A DNA stretch of 64,000 nucleotides from Planomonospora sp. ID82291 (GCF_015711645.1 NZ_JABTEX010000003.1:1153955-1217954), one strand, 5' to 3'. Shown: positions 18,970-26,794, counted from the stretch's first letter. The notes: generated by a model from the sequence alone, not told the origin. Numbers and translations: made by a program.

Positions 18970-19002
18970 ACGGCGTGCGCCGATCGGCGTACGCCGTAAA
19001 CT
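18970..19002. promoter_or_regulatory. 28-bp palindrome overlapping a leaderless promoter
   Basis: Arms at 18970-18983 and 18984-18997 are complementary except for one G-T position, with a perfect core CGCCGATCGGCG. The right arm ends in the -10 box TAAACT (18997-19002), which lies 6 nt before ATG 19009. This is the geometry of a repressor site blocking a leaderless promoter. It could also act as a terminator for the upstream gene. Confidence 0.6.
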
Positions 19003-19008
19003 TCCGCA

Positions 19009-19620
19009 ATGCTCCCCAAACGTCTGGCGGCGCCCCTGCTGGCCATCGTCCTCGTCTCCGGTTGCGGAAGCGGAAGCGGTGAGCTCACCGTGCGGGGAGG
19101 AGATCCCGTCCCGGCTCCCGCCGAGGACGTGCAAGGACGCTGGTGGACCTGGGCATCGTCGGAGCCCGAGGAGACCAATCCGGTGGCGGACCCCACCGGG
19201 CGGTTCTGCGACCGGAACCAGCCGGAGGACGTCTGGTTCCTGGCTGGGACCTTCGGCGGCACGGTCAAACGGACGTGCGGCGTCCCCGCCGACAGGCCCA
19301 TCGTGGTCCCGCTGGTGAACCTGGTCGCCGACCGGGCGTCCTGCACGTCGTTCATGGCGACGGCCGAGGGGTCGGCGACCCTCGACGGGAACGAGATCGC
19401 GCCCGAGCGTCTCGAGCGCGACGGCGTCTCCGTGACCGGGGTCGAGGGGAACCCCCTGACGGGGGCGTCCGGCAGCCAGGACTACTACGCCTGCGGCCTG
19501 TGGGTGCGGCTGCCGCCGCTGGAACCCGGCGAGCATACGCTGGTCGTCCGTGGCTCCTCGGAGGACTTCGAGGTAGGCGTCGACTACACGATCACCGTGG
19601 GAACCGCGCCTCGGGCATGA
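19009..19620 (+). CDS. Lipoprotein of unknown function
   Basis: A 203-residue lipoprotein. The signal MLPKRLAAPLLAIVLVSGC carries lipobox VSGC, and the mature protein starts CGSGSGELTVRGG. It has four further Cys (FCDRN, RTCGVP, SCTSF, YYACGLW), probably two disulfides. It also has an Ig-like close (LEPGEHTLVVRGSSEDFEVGVDYTITV) typical of small beta-sandwich lipoproteins. Similar proteins are common in Streptosporangiaceae without assigned function. It has no Shine-Dalgarno and the mRNA is likely leaderless, with a 28-bp palindrome directly upstream. Confidence 0.88.
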   Translation: MLPKRLAAPLLAIVLVSGCGSGSGELTVRGGDPVPAPAEDVQGRWWTWASSEPEETNPVADPTGRFCDRNQPEDVWFLAGTFGGTVKRTCGVPADRPIVVPLVNLVADRASCTSFMATAEGSATLDGNEIAPERLERDGVSVTGVEGNPLTGASGSQDYYACGLWVRLPPLEPGEHTLVVRGSSEDFEVGVDYTITVGTAPRA

Positions 19621-19622
19621 GG

Positions 19623-19657
19623 GGCCCGCGTCCCCGTCACCTCGTCGGGCGCGGGCC
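19623..19657 (+). terminator. Hairpin after the lipoprotein gene
   Basis: GGCCCGCG (19623-19630) pairs with CGCGGGCC (19650-19657), starting 2 bp after the stop codon. There is no U-tract, as is usual in such GC-rich genomes. Confidence 0.5.
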
Positions 19658-19742
19658 GCCACCACGGCGGCCGTCCCTGCGGGAAAGGTCCGGCACGGAG
19701 ATTCCGGCGTCCTACGGCCTTGCCGGAGAGCCGGATCGGGCG

Positions 19743-19748
19743 TACCGT
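19743..19748 (+). promoter_or_regulatory. -10 box of a leaderless promoter
   Basis: TACCGT lies 6 nt before ATG 19755, the same geometry as at other leaderless starts in this window. It supports the small gene that follows. Confidence 0.5.
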
Positions 19749-19754
19749 CCGGCC

Positions 19755-20051
19755 ATGACCGTCGTACACCATCGGTCTCGTACGGCGTGGGACGCCGCAC
19801 GCGCGTTCGTCGCCGCGGCGGACTGCGACGTCTACTGGTGGCTCACCGACGCGGTGGCGCACCACCTCGGCGCCGCCTACCGGCAGGCTCTGACCGAGAC
19901 GCGCCTGCGCCTGCAGCGGCGGGAGGACGCGGTGTCCGCCGAGGCGGGGGCCTGGCGGGCGCGTCTGGAGGAGCTGCTCCAGGACCGTCCCGACCTCGCT
20001 CCCGTCCTCCGGCGGCTGGCCGCGGAGACCGCCGGGCGACTGCCCCGCTGA
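19755..20051 (+). CDS. Small hypothetical protein
   Basis: A 98-residue soluble protein (MTVVHHRSRTAWDAARAF...). It is predicted mostly helical, with an Arg/Glu/Leu-rich C-terminal half (LRLQRREDAVSAEAGAWRAR, LEELLQDRPDLAPVLRRLA) that could coil. I do not recognise a family. Support comes from third-position G/C bias and a leaderless-type -10 box 6 nt before the ATG. It stands alone between the lipoprotein terminator and a convergent hydrolase gene. Confidence 0.6.
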   Translation: MTVVHHRSRTAWDAARAFVAAADCDVYWWLTDAVAHHLGAAYRQALTETRLRLQRREDAVSAEAGAWRARLEELLQDRPDLAPVLRRLAAETAGRLPR

Positions 20052-20141
20052 GCCCGTCGCCCTGCTGAGCCCTTCCCCGCCCCACCGGGTCCGGACCTCC
20101 TGGCCGGACCGGCGGGACAGACCGGTGAAGGCGCGCCGCGG

Positions 20142-21026
20142 TCACCGCGCGGATCCCGGCGGGCCGGGCTCCCCGAAGAAGGCGCGCAGTTCGGCGGCGA
20201 GCTGTTCCGGGGCCTCCTCCGCCATGTGGTGTCCGCTCTCGACGGCACCGCCCCGCAGGTCGTCGGCCCAGTCGCGCCAGACCGCGAGCACGTCGCCGTA
20301 GAGGTCCTCCATGTCGTCCCGGGTCGACCAGAGCACGAGGAGGGGGCAGCCGATCCGGCGGCCCGCGGCACGGTCGGCGTCGTCCGCGGCCCGGTCCACG
20401 CCGAGCCCCGCCCGGTAGTCCTCGCACATGGCGTGCACGGTCCGCGGGTCGTGGATCGCCCGGCGCACGTCGGCGTAGGCCTCCTCGCCCATCGCCCGCG
20501 GGTCCAGCCGGTACCAGGCGTCGGGATCGGCGTTGATCACGCGCTCGGCGGGCTTCTCCTCCTGCCCGAGGAAGAACCAGTGCCACCAGCGCCTCGCGAA
20601 CGTCGCGTCGCAGCGGGCCAGCGCCTCGCCGATCGGCACCGCGTCGAGCACCGCGGCGCGGGTCACGGCCGACGGGTGGTCCAGGGCCAGGCGCTGGGCC
20701 ACGTAGGCGCCCCTGTCGTGCCCGGCGACCGCGAAGCGCTCGTGGCCGAGGGCGCGCATCAGCGCCGCGCAGTCGCGGGCCATGGCCCGCTTGGAGTAGG
20801 TCTCGTGGCCGGGGGTGCCGGGCGGTTTGGACGACTGCCCGTAGCCGCGCAGGTCGGGGCAGACGACGGTGAAGCCGGTGGCCAGCAGCGGCGCGACGCG
20901 GTGCCAGGTGGCGTGCGTGCGGGGGTGGCCGTGCAGGAGCAGCACGGGCGGCCCGGAGCCGCCGTGCCGCACCCGCAGTTCCGCCTCTCCCACGTCGACG
21001 CGCTCGTCGGTGAAATCCTCGAACAT
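20142..21026 (-). CDS. Alpha/beta hydrolase, haloacetate dehalogenase-like
   Basis: A 294-residue enzyme. The oxyanion motif is LLLHGHPRTHATWHRV. The nucleophile elbow AGHDRGAYVA carries Asp104 instead of Ser, and the C-terminal His lies in ESGHHMAEEAP. The sequence WHWFFLGQEEKPAE matches the halide/carboxylate-binding segment of fluoroacetate dehalogenases, and GHDRGxxVAxRLALDHP is characteristic of that group. It probably hydrolyses haloacetates or a related small ester or epoxide; family membership alone does not prove defluorination. ATG 21026 is chosen because the strand DFTDERVDVGEAELRVR begins there. Confidence 0.88.
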   Translation of the reverse strand: MFEDFTDERVDVGEAELRVRHGGSGPPVLLLHGHPRTHATWHRVAPLLATGFTVVCPDLRGYGQSSKPPGTPGHETYSKRAMARDCAALMRALGHERFAVAGHDRGAYVAQRLALDHPSAVTRAAVLDAVPIGEALARCDATFARRWWHWFFLGQEEKPAERVINADPDAWYRLDPRAMGEEAYADVRRAIHDPRTVHAMCEDYRAGLGVDRAADDADRAAGRRIGCPLLVLWSTRDDMEDLYGDVLAVWRDWADDLRGGAVESGHHMAEEAPEQLAAELRAFFGEPGPPGSAR

Positions 21027-21172
21027 CCCGTCCGCACTGCCCCGGCTCCGGCCGTTCAATGCAGCAGACCAGGATGTCCGGCGGACCCGGTCCTTCGGTA
21101 CGGCGGACCCGGATGCCCGGCGCCGGCCCGCGATCCGTCCCGGCCGAGACGGCCGAGACGGCTGGGAGGCGC

Positions 21173-21559
21173 CTACCGGGACAGGACGAAGACGGCGGAG
21201 GCGGCGACCGCGGTGAGGGCGCCCAGCCAGGCCAGGACCGCGTCGGCGCGCTCGTCCAGGAGGCGGCCCCCGTGGAGGGCGTCCTGGACCCGCTGGTAGC
21301 GCACGCCGGTGCGGGCCAGCAGCGCGGCCCCGCACAGGGCCGTCAGGGCGAAGGGCGCGGCCACCAGCGGGGACGCTCCGGCGCGCAGGGCCATCCCGCC
21401 CATCCCCAGCCCGCCGGCGGCCAGCATGGCCGCGGTACGGACCCAGGCCAGCCGGGTCCGCTCGCTCTGCAGGCCCTCGTCCCAGAGGTCGGTCACCGCC
21501 CGCCCCCCGGCCCGGTCACCGCCCCGTCCGGCGGGGCGCACGCCCTTCTTCTCCGGCAT
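21173..21559 (-). CDS. DUF202 family membrane protein
   Basis: A 128-residue protein with the DUF202 hallmark LWDEGLQSERTRLAWVRTAAML and three hydrophobic segments (about 41-60, 67-86, 108-126). Its start follows the preceding DUF202 gene by 6 nt, so the two form an operon and probably a heteromeric inner-membrane complex. YidH/YidG-type proteins have no settled function. Confidence 0.88.
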   Translation of the reverse strand: MPEKKGVRPAGRGGDRAGGRAVTDLWDEGLQSERTRLAWVRTAAMLAAGGLGMGGMALRAGASPLVAAPFALTALCGAALLARTGVRYQRVQDALHGGRLLDERADAVLAWLGALTAVAASAVFVLSR

Positions 21560-21565
21560 CCGGTC

Positions 21566-21907
21566 TCACCTGGCCGTCAGGATCAGAACGAGCGCGAGCA
21601 CGGCCACGGCCGCCACGCCGTACCCGAAGAGCGCGGCGAGGGCGGGCGGCGGGAGGGGCGCGGAGGTGCGCAGGGCGTGCTGGACCCGGCGCCAGCGCGG
21701 GTAGGCCATGGCCGCGGCCAGCGCCGACAGGGACACCAGGACGACCGCGAGCAGCGTCCGCATCCAGGGCACGAAGACGTCCGGCGAGACGGCCGCCATG
21801 GCGACGCCGCCCGCGGTCAGCGCGAGCGAGGTGCTCAGCCAGGTCAGGAAGGTGCGTTCGTTGGCCAGCGTGAACCGGGGATCCGGTTCCTTCCCGGGGA
21901 TCTCCAT
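21566..21907 (-). CDS. DUF202 (YidH-like) membrane protein
   Basis: A 113-residue membrane protein starting MEIPGKEPDPRFTLANERTFLTWLSTSLAL, the YidH pattern (RF-x-ANERTFLAW). It has three TM segments. It is first in a two-gene operon with a second DUF202 protein. A TAGCGT box lies 7 nt before its ATG on the minus strand, consistent with a leaderless mRNA. Confidence 0.92.
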   Translation of the reverse strand: MEIPGKEPDPRFTLANERTFLTWLSTSLALTAGGVAMAAVSPDVFVPWMRTLLAVVLVSLSALAAAMAYPRWRRVQHALRTSAPLPPPALAALFGYGVAAVAVLALVLILTAR

Positions 21908-21914
21908 GGGGCCG

Positions 21915-21920
21915 ACGCTA
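21915..21920 (-). promoter_or_regulatory. -10 box for the DUF202 operon
   Basis: On the minus strand TAGCGT lies 7 nt before ATG 21907, within a locally AT-rich patch (21915-21945). Confidence 0.5.
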
Positions 21921-21989
21921 TTTCAGCGACATTTCCCCTAGAGAAGCCGGGATTGCTCCCTTGGGGATGCCGGGACCACCCGGGGAGCC

Positions 21990-22388
21990 TCAGCAGGCGT
22001 TGGTGAGCTGCTCGGCCCACTTCACGCCGTCGGCGGCGACCTTCTGCGCCGCGTCGACCGCGTCGTTGGCGTTCTGCACGTTGATGGCCTCCAGGCTGCC
22101 CGCCACGCCGTCGGCCGCCTCCTTGAGGGAGGTGTTGGCGGCCTTGTCGGCCACGTCGCCCAGCTTGGCGGCCCCGTCGTTCAGCGCCTTCTCCATCCCC
22201 GCGGGGTCGTTGAGCAGGCCGGTGACCTTCGCCATGGTGTCGGTGACGATGCCCGCGGCCTGGATGCACTGCTGGGCCCGGTCGACGCCCTCACTCACCT
22301 GCTGGATCTCGGAGCACCCGGTGGTCAGCAGTGCGGCGGCCAGGGCGGAGGCGGCGAGGGAGACGGTCCGTCGCGGAAGGGCTCTCAT
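21990..22388 (-). CDS. Small lipoprotein, helical
   Basis: A 132-residue lipoprotein. The signal MRALPRRTVSLAASALAAALLTTGC has lipobox LTTGC. The mature part is Ala/Asp/Val-rich helix with heptad character (VDRAQQCIQAAG, GAAKLGDVADKAANTSLKEAADGVAGSL, split here), and Cys in QQC and the terminal NAC. It resembles actinobacterial small alpha-helical lipoproteins with no assigned role. A leaderless-type TAGAGT box lies 6 nt upstream of ATG 22388. Confidence 0.87.
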   Translation of the reverse strand: MRALPRRTVSLAASALAAALLTTGCSEIQQVSEGVDRAQQCIQAAGIVTDTMAKVTGLLNDPAGMEKALNDGAAKLGDVADKAANTSLKEAADGVAGSLEAINVQNANDAVDAAQKVAADGVKWAEQLTNAC

Positions 22389-22394
22389 GTCCCG

Positions 22395-22400
22395 ACTCTA
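22395..22400 (-). promoter_or_regulatory. -10 box for the small lipoprotein gene
   Basis: On the minus strand TAGAGT lies 6 nt before ATG 22388. Confidence 0.5.
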
Positions 22401-22501
22401 CCCAACAGGTGGTACGGCGCGGCGGGCCCGCGACGGCCCGCCTCCGTGCGGCGGGCCGCACCGCCCGTACGATGATCGTGACACCACCGAGGGGGACGAC
22501 C

Positions 22502-22759
22502 ATGCCGACCTGCCAGCATCTCACCGAGGCCCAGGACCCGCCCGCGCGCACACCGGAGGGCTGCGAGGAGTGCCTCGCCGCCGGGAGCGGCTGGGTGCAC
22601 CTGCGCCGCTGCCTGGCCTGCGGCCACGTCGGCTGCTGCGACTCCTCGCCGGGCAGGCACGCCACCGCCCACTTCCAGCAGGCCGCCCACCCGGTCATCT
22701 CCTCGTTCGAGCCGGGCGAGACCTGGCGCTGGTGCTACGTCGACCAGATCATCGGCTGA
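22502..22759 (+). CDS. UBP-type zinc finger domain protein
   Basis: An 85-residue protein made almost wholly of one ZnF-UBP domain. Ligand candidates are C4 and H6 (TCQH), CEEC, RRCLACGHVGCCD, and H residues in GRHATAHFQQAAHPV, ending in EPGETWRWCYVDQII. In eukaryotes this domain binds the ubiquitin C terminus. Stand-alone bacterial copies are common in actinomycetes, where a role is not established; binding of another C-terminal peptide is only a possibility. [11 protein letters not shown] lies before ATG 22502. Confidence 0.93.
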   Translation: MPTCQHLTEAQDPPARTPEGCEECLAAGSGWVHLRRCLACGHVGCCDSSPGRHATAHFQQAAHPVISSFEPGETWRWCYVDQIIG

Positions 22760-22874
22760 GCCCGGCGCCCTTCCGCCCTCGGTGGAGGGATCGGACGGGC
22801 GGAGTCCGCCGGACCCGCCGGTGGAGCGGGCGACCGTCCATCGGGCGGACCCGTCGGACCCGCCGGACGTTCAC

Positions 22875-22902
22875 GCAACCCGGGTTGCCGGCATGGCAAA
22901 CT
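22875..22902 (+). promoter_or_regulatory. Operator/promoter of the XRE-cupin gene
   Basis: A perfect 14-bp palindrome GCAACCCGGGTTGC (22875-22888) overlaps a second inverted repeat TTGCC-N5-GGCAA (22885-22899). The extended -10 TGGCAAACT ends 7 nt before GTG 22910, consistent with an autoregulated leaderless promoter. Confidence 0.6.
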
Positions 22903-22909
22903 GGCGGAC

Positions 22910-23500
22910 GTGGACGACGACCTCGACCAGACGCTCGGCGCGGTCGGACCCCGGCTGCGCGCGCTGCGCCGGCAGCGCGAGACCACGCTGGCCGATCTGT
23001 CGGCGGTGACCGGCGTCTCGGTGAGCACCCTGTCCCGGCTGGAGTCCGGCGCCCGCCGGCCGACCCTGGAGCTCCTGCTCCCCCTGGCCAAGGCGCACGG
23101 CGTCACGCTCGACGAGCTCGTCGGGGCCCCGCCCACCGGCGATCCGCGCATCCACCTGCGCCCGGTCACCCGCTACGGCATGACCATGGTCCCCCTGACC
23201 CGCAGGGCCGGCGGCATCCAGGCGTACAAGATCGTGATCCCGGGCGGCAGTCCGCGAAGGGAACCCGATCCGCAGACCCACGAGGGCTACGAGTGGCTCT
23301 ACATCCTCAACGGCCGGCTCCGGGTCGTCCTGGGCGAGCAGGACCTGGTCCTCTTCCCCGGTGAGGCGGCCGAGTTCGACACCCGCGTCCCGCACTGGTT
23401 CGGCGCGGCCGACGCCGAACCGGTCGAGTTCCTCAGCCTGTTCGGCGCGCAGGGCGAACGCGCGCACCTGCGCGCCCGCCCCAGGAGGGACGGGGAGTGA
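22910..23500 (+). CDS. XRE-family regulator with C-terminal cupin domain
   Basis: A 196-residue regulator. The HTH spans about 12-67 (LRALRRQRETTLADLSAVTG, VSVSTLSRLESGARRPTLELLLPLAKA). The cupin_2 barrel covers about 105-185 (HEGYEWLYILNGRLRVVLGE, DLVLFPGEAAEFDTRVPHWFGA), with His and Glu positioned as metal or ligand residues. XRE-cupin proteins (PuuR/SutR-like) usually sense a small metabolite. GTG 22910 follows a -10 box by 7 nt. Two overlapping palindromes upstream are likely its own operator. An 18-bp piece of this promoter recurs at 26777-26794. Confidence 0.93.
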   Translation: MDDDLDQTLGAVGPRLRALRRQRETTLADLSAVTGVSVSTLSRLESGARRPTLELLLPLAKAHGVTLDELVGAPPTGDPRIHLRPVTRYGMTMVPLTRRAGGIQAYKIVIPGGSPRREPDPQTHEGYEWLYILNGRLRVVLGEQDLVLFPGEAAEFDTRVPHWFGAADAEPVEFLSLFGAQGERAHLRARPRRDGE

Positions 23501-23550
23501 TCCCGGGCACCCGGTGTTCCGGAGGACGGCCCGGGTGACCGGCCGGAACC

Positions 23551-23601
23551 GGCGGGAGGACGGGACCGGCGGGAGGACGGGACCGGCGGGAGGACGGGAC
23601 C
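23551..23601. repeat. Three tandem 17-bp repeats in a convergent intergenic gap
   Basis: GGCGGGAGGACGGGACC occurs three times without change (23551-23567, 23568-23584, 23585-23601), followed by a partial copy. It lies between the XRE-cupin stop and the antiporter stop. Confidence 0.92.
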
Positions 23602-23615
23602 GGCGGGAAGGCCGG

Positions 23616-25199
23616 TCAGTCGCGCTCCAGGGTGGCCTCTTCGAAGTCGAGCTCGTGCATGACCCGGCGGAGCACCTCGTCGTCGATGCGGCGCTCGTCG
23701 CGGAAGCGTACGAACACCTCGCGCTCGGCGGCCAGCATCTCCCTGCGCAGCCGCCGGTAGACGGTGCTGGGCGTGTCCTCACCGCCCGGACCCGTGCCTC
23801 CGCCCAGGCGCTCCCAGGCGCTCAGGGTACGGCGCTCGGCCCGCAGCCTGAGCTGCTCGACGACCTCCCGGTGGACGTCGGCGACCCCGTCGGCCACCAA
23901 CCCGTCCAGCCGGGCGAGGGCGGCCGCGGCCGCCGCCTGCTGCGCGGCCGCCTCCGCCAGGTCGTCGGCGAAGGCCTCCCGCTCGTTGGAGACCCTCAGC
24001 CGCCGGATCAGCGAGGGGAACGACAACCCCTGGAGCAGGAGCGTGCCGATCACCACCGTGAAGGTGAGGAACAGCAGCGTGGGCCGCTCGGGGAAGTCCT
24101 CCGGGACGGCGAAGGCCGCCGCGAGGGAGACCACCCCCCGCATCCCGGCCCAGCCGATGATCGTGATGTGCTGCCAGGAGGGCGCCTCGGGCTCGCGGCG
24201 GCGGACTCCCGGGGACAGGAGCCTCGGCAGGTAGGCGGCGGGCACGATCCAGACCGCCCGGACCAGCACCGCGGCGGCGAACACGGCCAGCGCCATGCCG
24301 ACCGGCTCCATCGGCTCGGACCAGTCGAGCGCGCTGACGATCGGCCACATCTGCAGGCCGATCAGTGCGAAGACGATCGACTCCAGGAAGAAGTCCATGA
24401 TCTTCCACACCGCGTCGGACAACAGGCGGGTACCGAAGCCGCTCCGCGGCAGGCGGTGGCCGATGAAGAGGCCGACGACGACCACCGCGACCACGCCGGA
24501 GGTGTGCGCGAGCTCGGCCGCGAGGTAGACGCCGAAGGGGATGAGCAGCATGACGGTGTTCTCGACGAGCGCGTCCCCGAGCGCCCCGAGGACCTTCGAC
24601 AGCAGCCACGCGAGCACCAGGCCGATCACCACGCCGCCCACCGCCGCGTAGACGAACTGGCCGACCGCGCCCAGCCAGGTGATGCCCTGCCCCAGCGCGG
24701 CGGCGACCGCCACCCGGTAGGCGGTGAGCGCGGTGGCGTCGTTGAACAGGCTCTCCCCCACCAGGATCGTGATCACCTTGCGGGGCAGTCCCAGCCTGCG
24801 GGCCACCGCGACCGCGGCGACCGCGTCGGGCGGCGCCACGATCGCCCCCAGCGCGAAGGCCGCCGCCGGCGGCAGGGCGGGCAGGAGCAGATGGACGACC
24901 CAGCCGATGACCAGTGTGCTGAACAGCACCAGCCCCACCGAGAGCAGCGCGACCGGTCTGCGGACGGCCTTGAGCCCCAGGTAGGAACTGTCGATCGCGG
25001 CGGAGTAGAGCAGCGGCGGCAGGAAGACCAGCAGGACGACCTCAGGATCGAGCGTGTACTCCGGCACGAACGGTGAGAGCGCCAGCCCGGCCAGGACCAG
25101 CAGCAGCGGCGCGGGCCACCCCCGGCGCCGGGACACGGCGGCCACCGCAATCGCGGCGACCGGCACGACCAGCATCTGCAGCGCGACCGTCTGGTCCAT
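23616..25199 (-). CDS. Na+/H+ antiporter, CPA1 (NhaP/NHE) family
   Basis: A 527-residue inner-membrane antiporter with about 12 TM segments in residues 5-410. It carries the CPA1 hallmarks FLPPLLYSAAID, IVAPPDAVAAVAVARRLGLPRK and GESLFNDATAL (the ion-binding Asn-Asp pair), plus GWAGMRGVVSLAAAFAVP. Residues 415-527 form a cytoplasmic, Ala/Arg/Glu-rich helical tail (LAEAAAQQAAAAAALARLDG, MHELDFEEATLERD) of the kind that regulates NhaP proteins. It likely exports Na+ or K+ for pH and salt homeostasis. Confidence 0.95.
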   Translation of the reverse strand: MDQTVALQMLVVPVAAIAVAAVSRRRGWPAPLLLVLAGLALSPFVPEYTLDPEVVLLVFLPPLLYSAAIDSSYLGLKAVRRPVALLSVGLVLFSTLVIGWVVHLLLPALPPAAAFALGAIVAPPDAVAAVAVARRLGLPRKVITILVGESLFNDATALTAYRVAVAAALGQGITWLGAVGQFVYAAVGGVVIGLVLAWLLSKVLGALGDALVENTVMLLIPFGVYLAAELAHTSGVVAVVVVGLFIGHRLPRSGFGTRLLSDAVWKIMDFFLESIVFALIGLQMWPIVSALDWSEPMEPVGMALAVFAAAVLVRAVWIVPAAYLPRLLSPGVRRREPEAPSWQHITIIGWAGMRGVVSLAAAFAVPEDFPERPTLLFLTFTVVIGTLLLQGLSFPSLIRRLRVSNEREAFADDLAEAAAQQAAAAAALARLDGLVADGVADVHREVVEQLRLRAERRTLSAWERLGGGTGPGGEDTPSTVYRRLRREMLAAEREVFVRFRDERRIDDEVLRRVMHELDFEEATLERD

Positions 25200-25277
25200 C
25201 CCACCCCGTCCATCCCAAGACCCGGGAAGGGATCCTAACCTCCCGGTCCCCGCCGCCGGCGGGCCGGGAGGCGCACC

Positions 25278-26642
25278 TCACCAGTCGCGGCGTCCGTCCC
25301 GCTCGTCGTAGCCCTGCTCGGGACGGAGCCGCTCCCCGGTGGCGTGCGGCGCGTCCGGGTAGGAGCGCGACGTCCCCGGCTGTCCGTGCTGGTCGGCCTG
25401 CTGGGCGCGCAGGTTCAGCGGGTCGTCGGGGTCGTACGGCTGGTCGTAGGTCGGCGGCGTGCCGTAGAGGTCGCGCAGGTCCGCCGGGTGCCCGCCCGGC
25501 GGGACCTGCCGTTCCGGAGCGGGCTGCGACGGGTTTCCGAACGCGTAGGGGTCGGGCTGCGCCGGAGCGGGATAGCCGTAGGGGTCGGGCCGCCCTCCCA
25601 CCGGCGGGATGCCGTAGGGGTCGGTGGAGTGCCCCTGGGAGGGGTAGGCGTCGGGCTGCGACGGCGGGAACCTGTCGGCGGGCGGGGGGAAGGGGTCGGC
25701 CTGCCGGTGAGGCGACGCCGCGAACGGGTCCGCCCCGGGCCGGGGCGCCGGAGGGAACGGGTCGGGCTGCGGAAGCTGCTGCGTCCCGTAGGGATCGGGC
25801 TGCGCGTAGGGGTCGGACGGTGGGACCTGCTGCGCGTAGGGGTCCGGCTGCGCGTAGGGGTCGGACGGTGGGACCTGCTGCGCGTAGGGGTCCGGCTGCG
25901 CCGGAGTGAAGAGGTCGGGCTGACGGCCCGCGGCGAAGGGGTCGGCCTGCCGGTGAGGCGACGCCGCGAACGGGTCCGCCCCGGGCCGGGGCGCCGGGGG
26001 GAACGGGTCGGGCTGCGGAAGCTGCTGCGTCCCGTAGGGGTCGGCGGGCACCGGGTAGGACGGCTCGCCCGGCTGGGGGGCCCCGTAGGGGAGCGAGTCA
26101 CCGACGATCATGTTCTCGGGCGGCACCACGTCGGCCGCGCCGTATCCCGGCACGCGGTCCGGGATCGCGTCCGGCGGGGGGACGGCGCCCCGCGCCACGA
26201 GCACGTCGTTGGGTCCCAGCGCGGGCGGGCGCGGGTCCTCCGCCGCCGGGGGCGGGGCGACCTGGGTGGCCGCCGGATCGGTGGAGGGCGGCGGCTGGAC
26301 CGGGTGGGCGTAGTCCTCCGGGCGCGGTCGGGCGTACTGCCCGGTGCCGGGGAACTCCATGGGCGCGGCGGGAGCCGCATGGCCCCCCGCCGGGGCGTCC
26401 TCCCCGACCTCGTCGGGATAGCGGCCCCCGGCCTCGACGAACCCCTCGTCGAGGGTGTCCACCAGGCGGGCCACGTCGTCCATGGGCATGCGGAAACTGG
26501 CGGTGCACATCTCACCGCGCCAGAGGCTCAGCACCAGTGTGCCGTCGTGCCAGGTGACCCGGAGCACCCGCTCCTGGCCACGCTCGTCAAAGAACACCTC
26601 GCCGAACGACGGCAACGGGACCACTTCCGACATGGATGACAT
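25278..26642 (-). CDS. Hypothetical protein with Pro/Gln/Asp/Tyr-rich repeat tail
   Basis: A 454-residue protein. The first 75 residues look folded (VPLPSFGEVFFDERGQERVL, LVLSLWRGEMCTASFRMPMD, VARLVDTLDEGF); I know this as a conserved actinobacterial N-terminal domain without a name. The remainder is low complexity, with repeats such as QPDPYAQQVPPSDPYA and PYGTQQLPQPDPFPPAP, the second copied with a 35-residue block. Such tails are seen in actinobacterial proteins that sit at membranes or condensates. ATG 26642 and the in-frame ATG 26633 are both possible starts. An 18-bp promoter motif shared with the XRE-cupin gene lies about 135 bp upstream. Confidence 0.8.
   Translation of the reverse strand: MSSMSEVVPLPSFGEVFFDERGQERVLRVTWHDGTLVLSLWRGEMCTASFRMPMDDVARLVDTLDEGFVEAGGRYPDEVGEDAPAGGHAAPAAPMEFPGTGQYARPRPEDYAHPVQPPPSTDPAATQVAPPPAAEDPRPPALGPNDVLVARGAVPPPDAIPDRVPGYGAADVVPPENMIVGDSLPYGAPQPGEPSYPVPADPYGTQQLPQPDPFPPAPRPGADPFAASPHRQADPFAAGRQPDLFTPAQPDPYAQQVPPSDPYAQPDPYAQQVPPSDPYAQPDPYGTQQLPQPDPFPPAPRPGADPFAASPHRQADPFPPPADRFPPSQPDAYPSQGHSTDPYGIPPVGGRPDPYGYPAPAQPDPYAFGNPSQPAPERQVPPGGHPADLRDLYGTPPTYDQPYDPDDPLNLRAQQADQHGQPGTSRSYPDAPHATGERLRPEQGYDERDGRRDW
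25689..26039 (-). repeat. Nested coding repeats: a 105-bp duplication and a 48-bp tandem pair
   Basis: A 105-bp block at 25689-25793 recurs at 25935-26039 with a single substitution. Between the copies a 48-bp unit is tandemly repeated with no change (25801-25848 and 25849-25896). All lengths are multiples of three and lie in the Pro/Tyr-rich tail of the gene. Confidence 0.93.
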
Positions 26643-26776
26643 GGTGCTTTAACCAGCCTTTATTCGTCCACTCGACCTCGGGAAACCCTACCGAATCCGT
26701 CTTTCCATCCCCATCTTCCACCCCGCGCACACCGGCAGGACGATCCTGTCCGGCCCTTCACGCACGCGCAGCGGTG

Positions 26777-26794
26777 GTTCCGCCAGTTTGCCAT
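26777..26794 (-). promoter_or_regulatory. 18-bp promoter motif shared with the XRE-cupin gene
   Basis: On the minus strand this reads GCATGGCAAACTGGCGGA, identical to 22891-22908 in front of the XRE-cupin gene. It includes an extended -10 (TGGCAAACT). It faces the repeat-protein gene starting at 26642. Confidence 0.5.
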
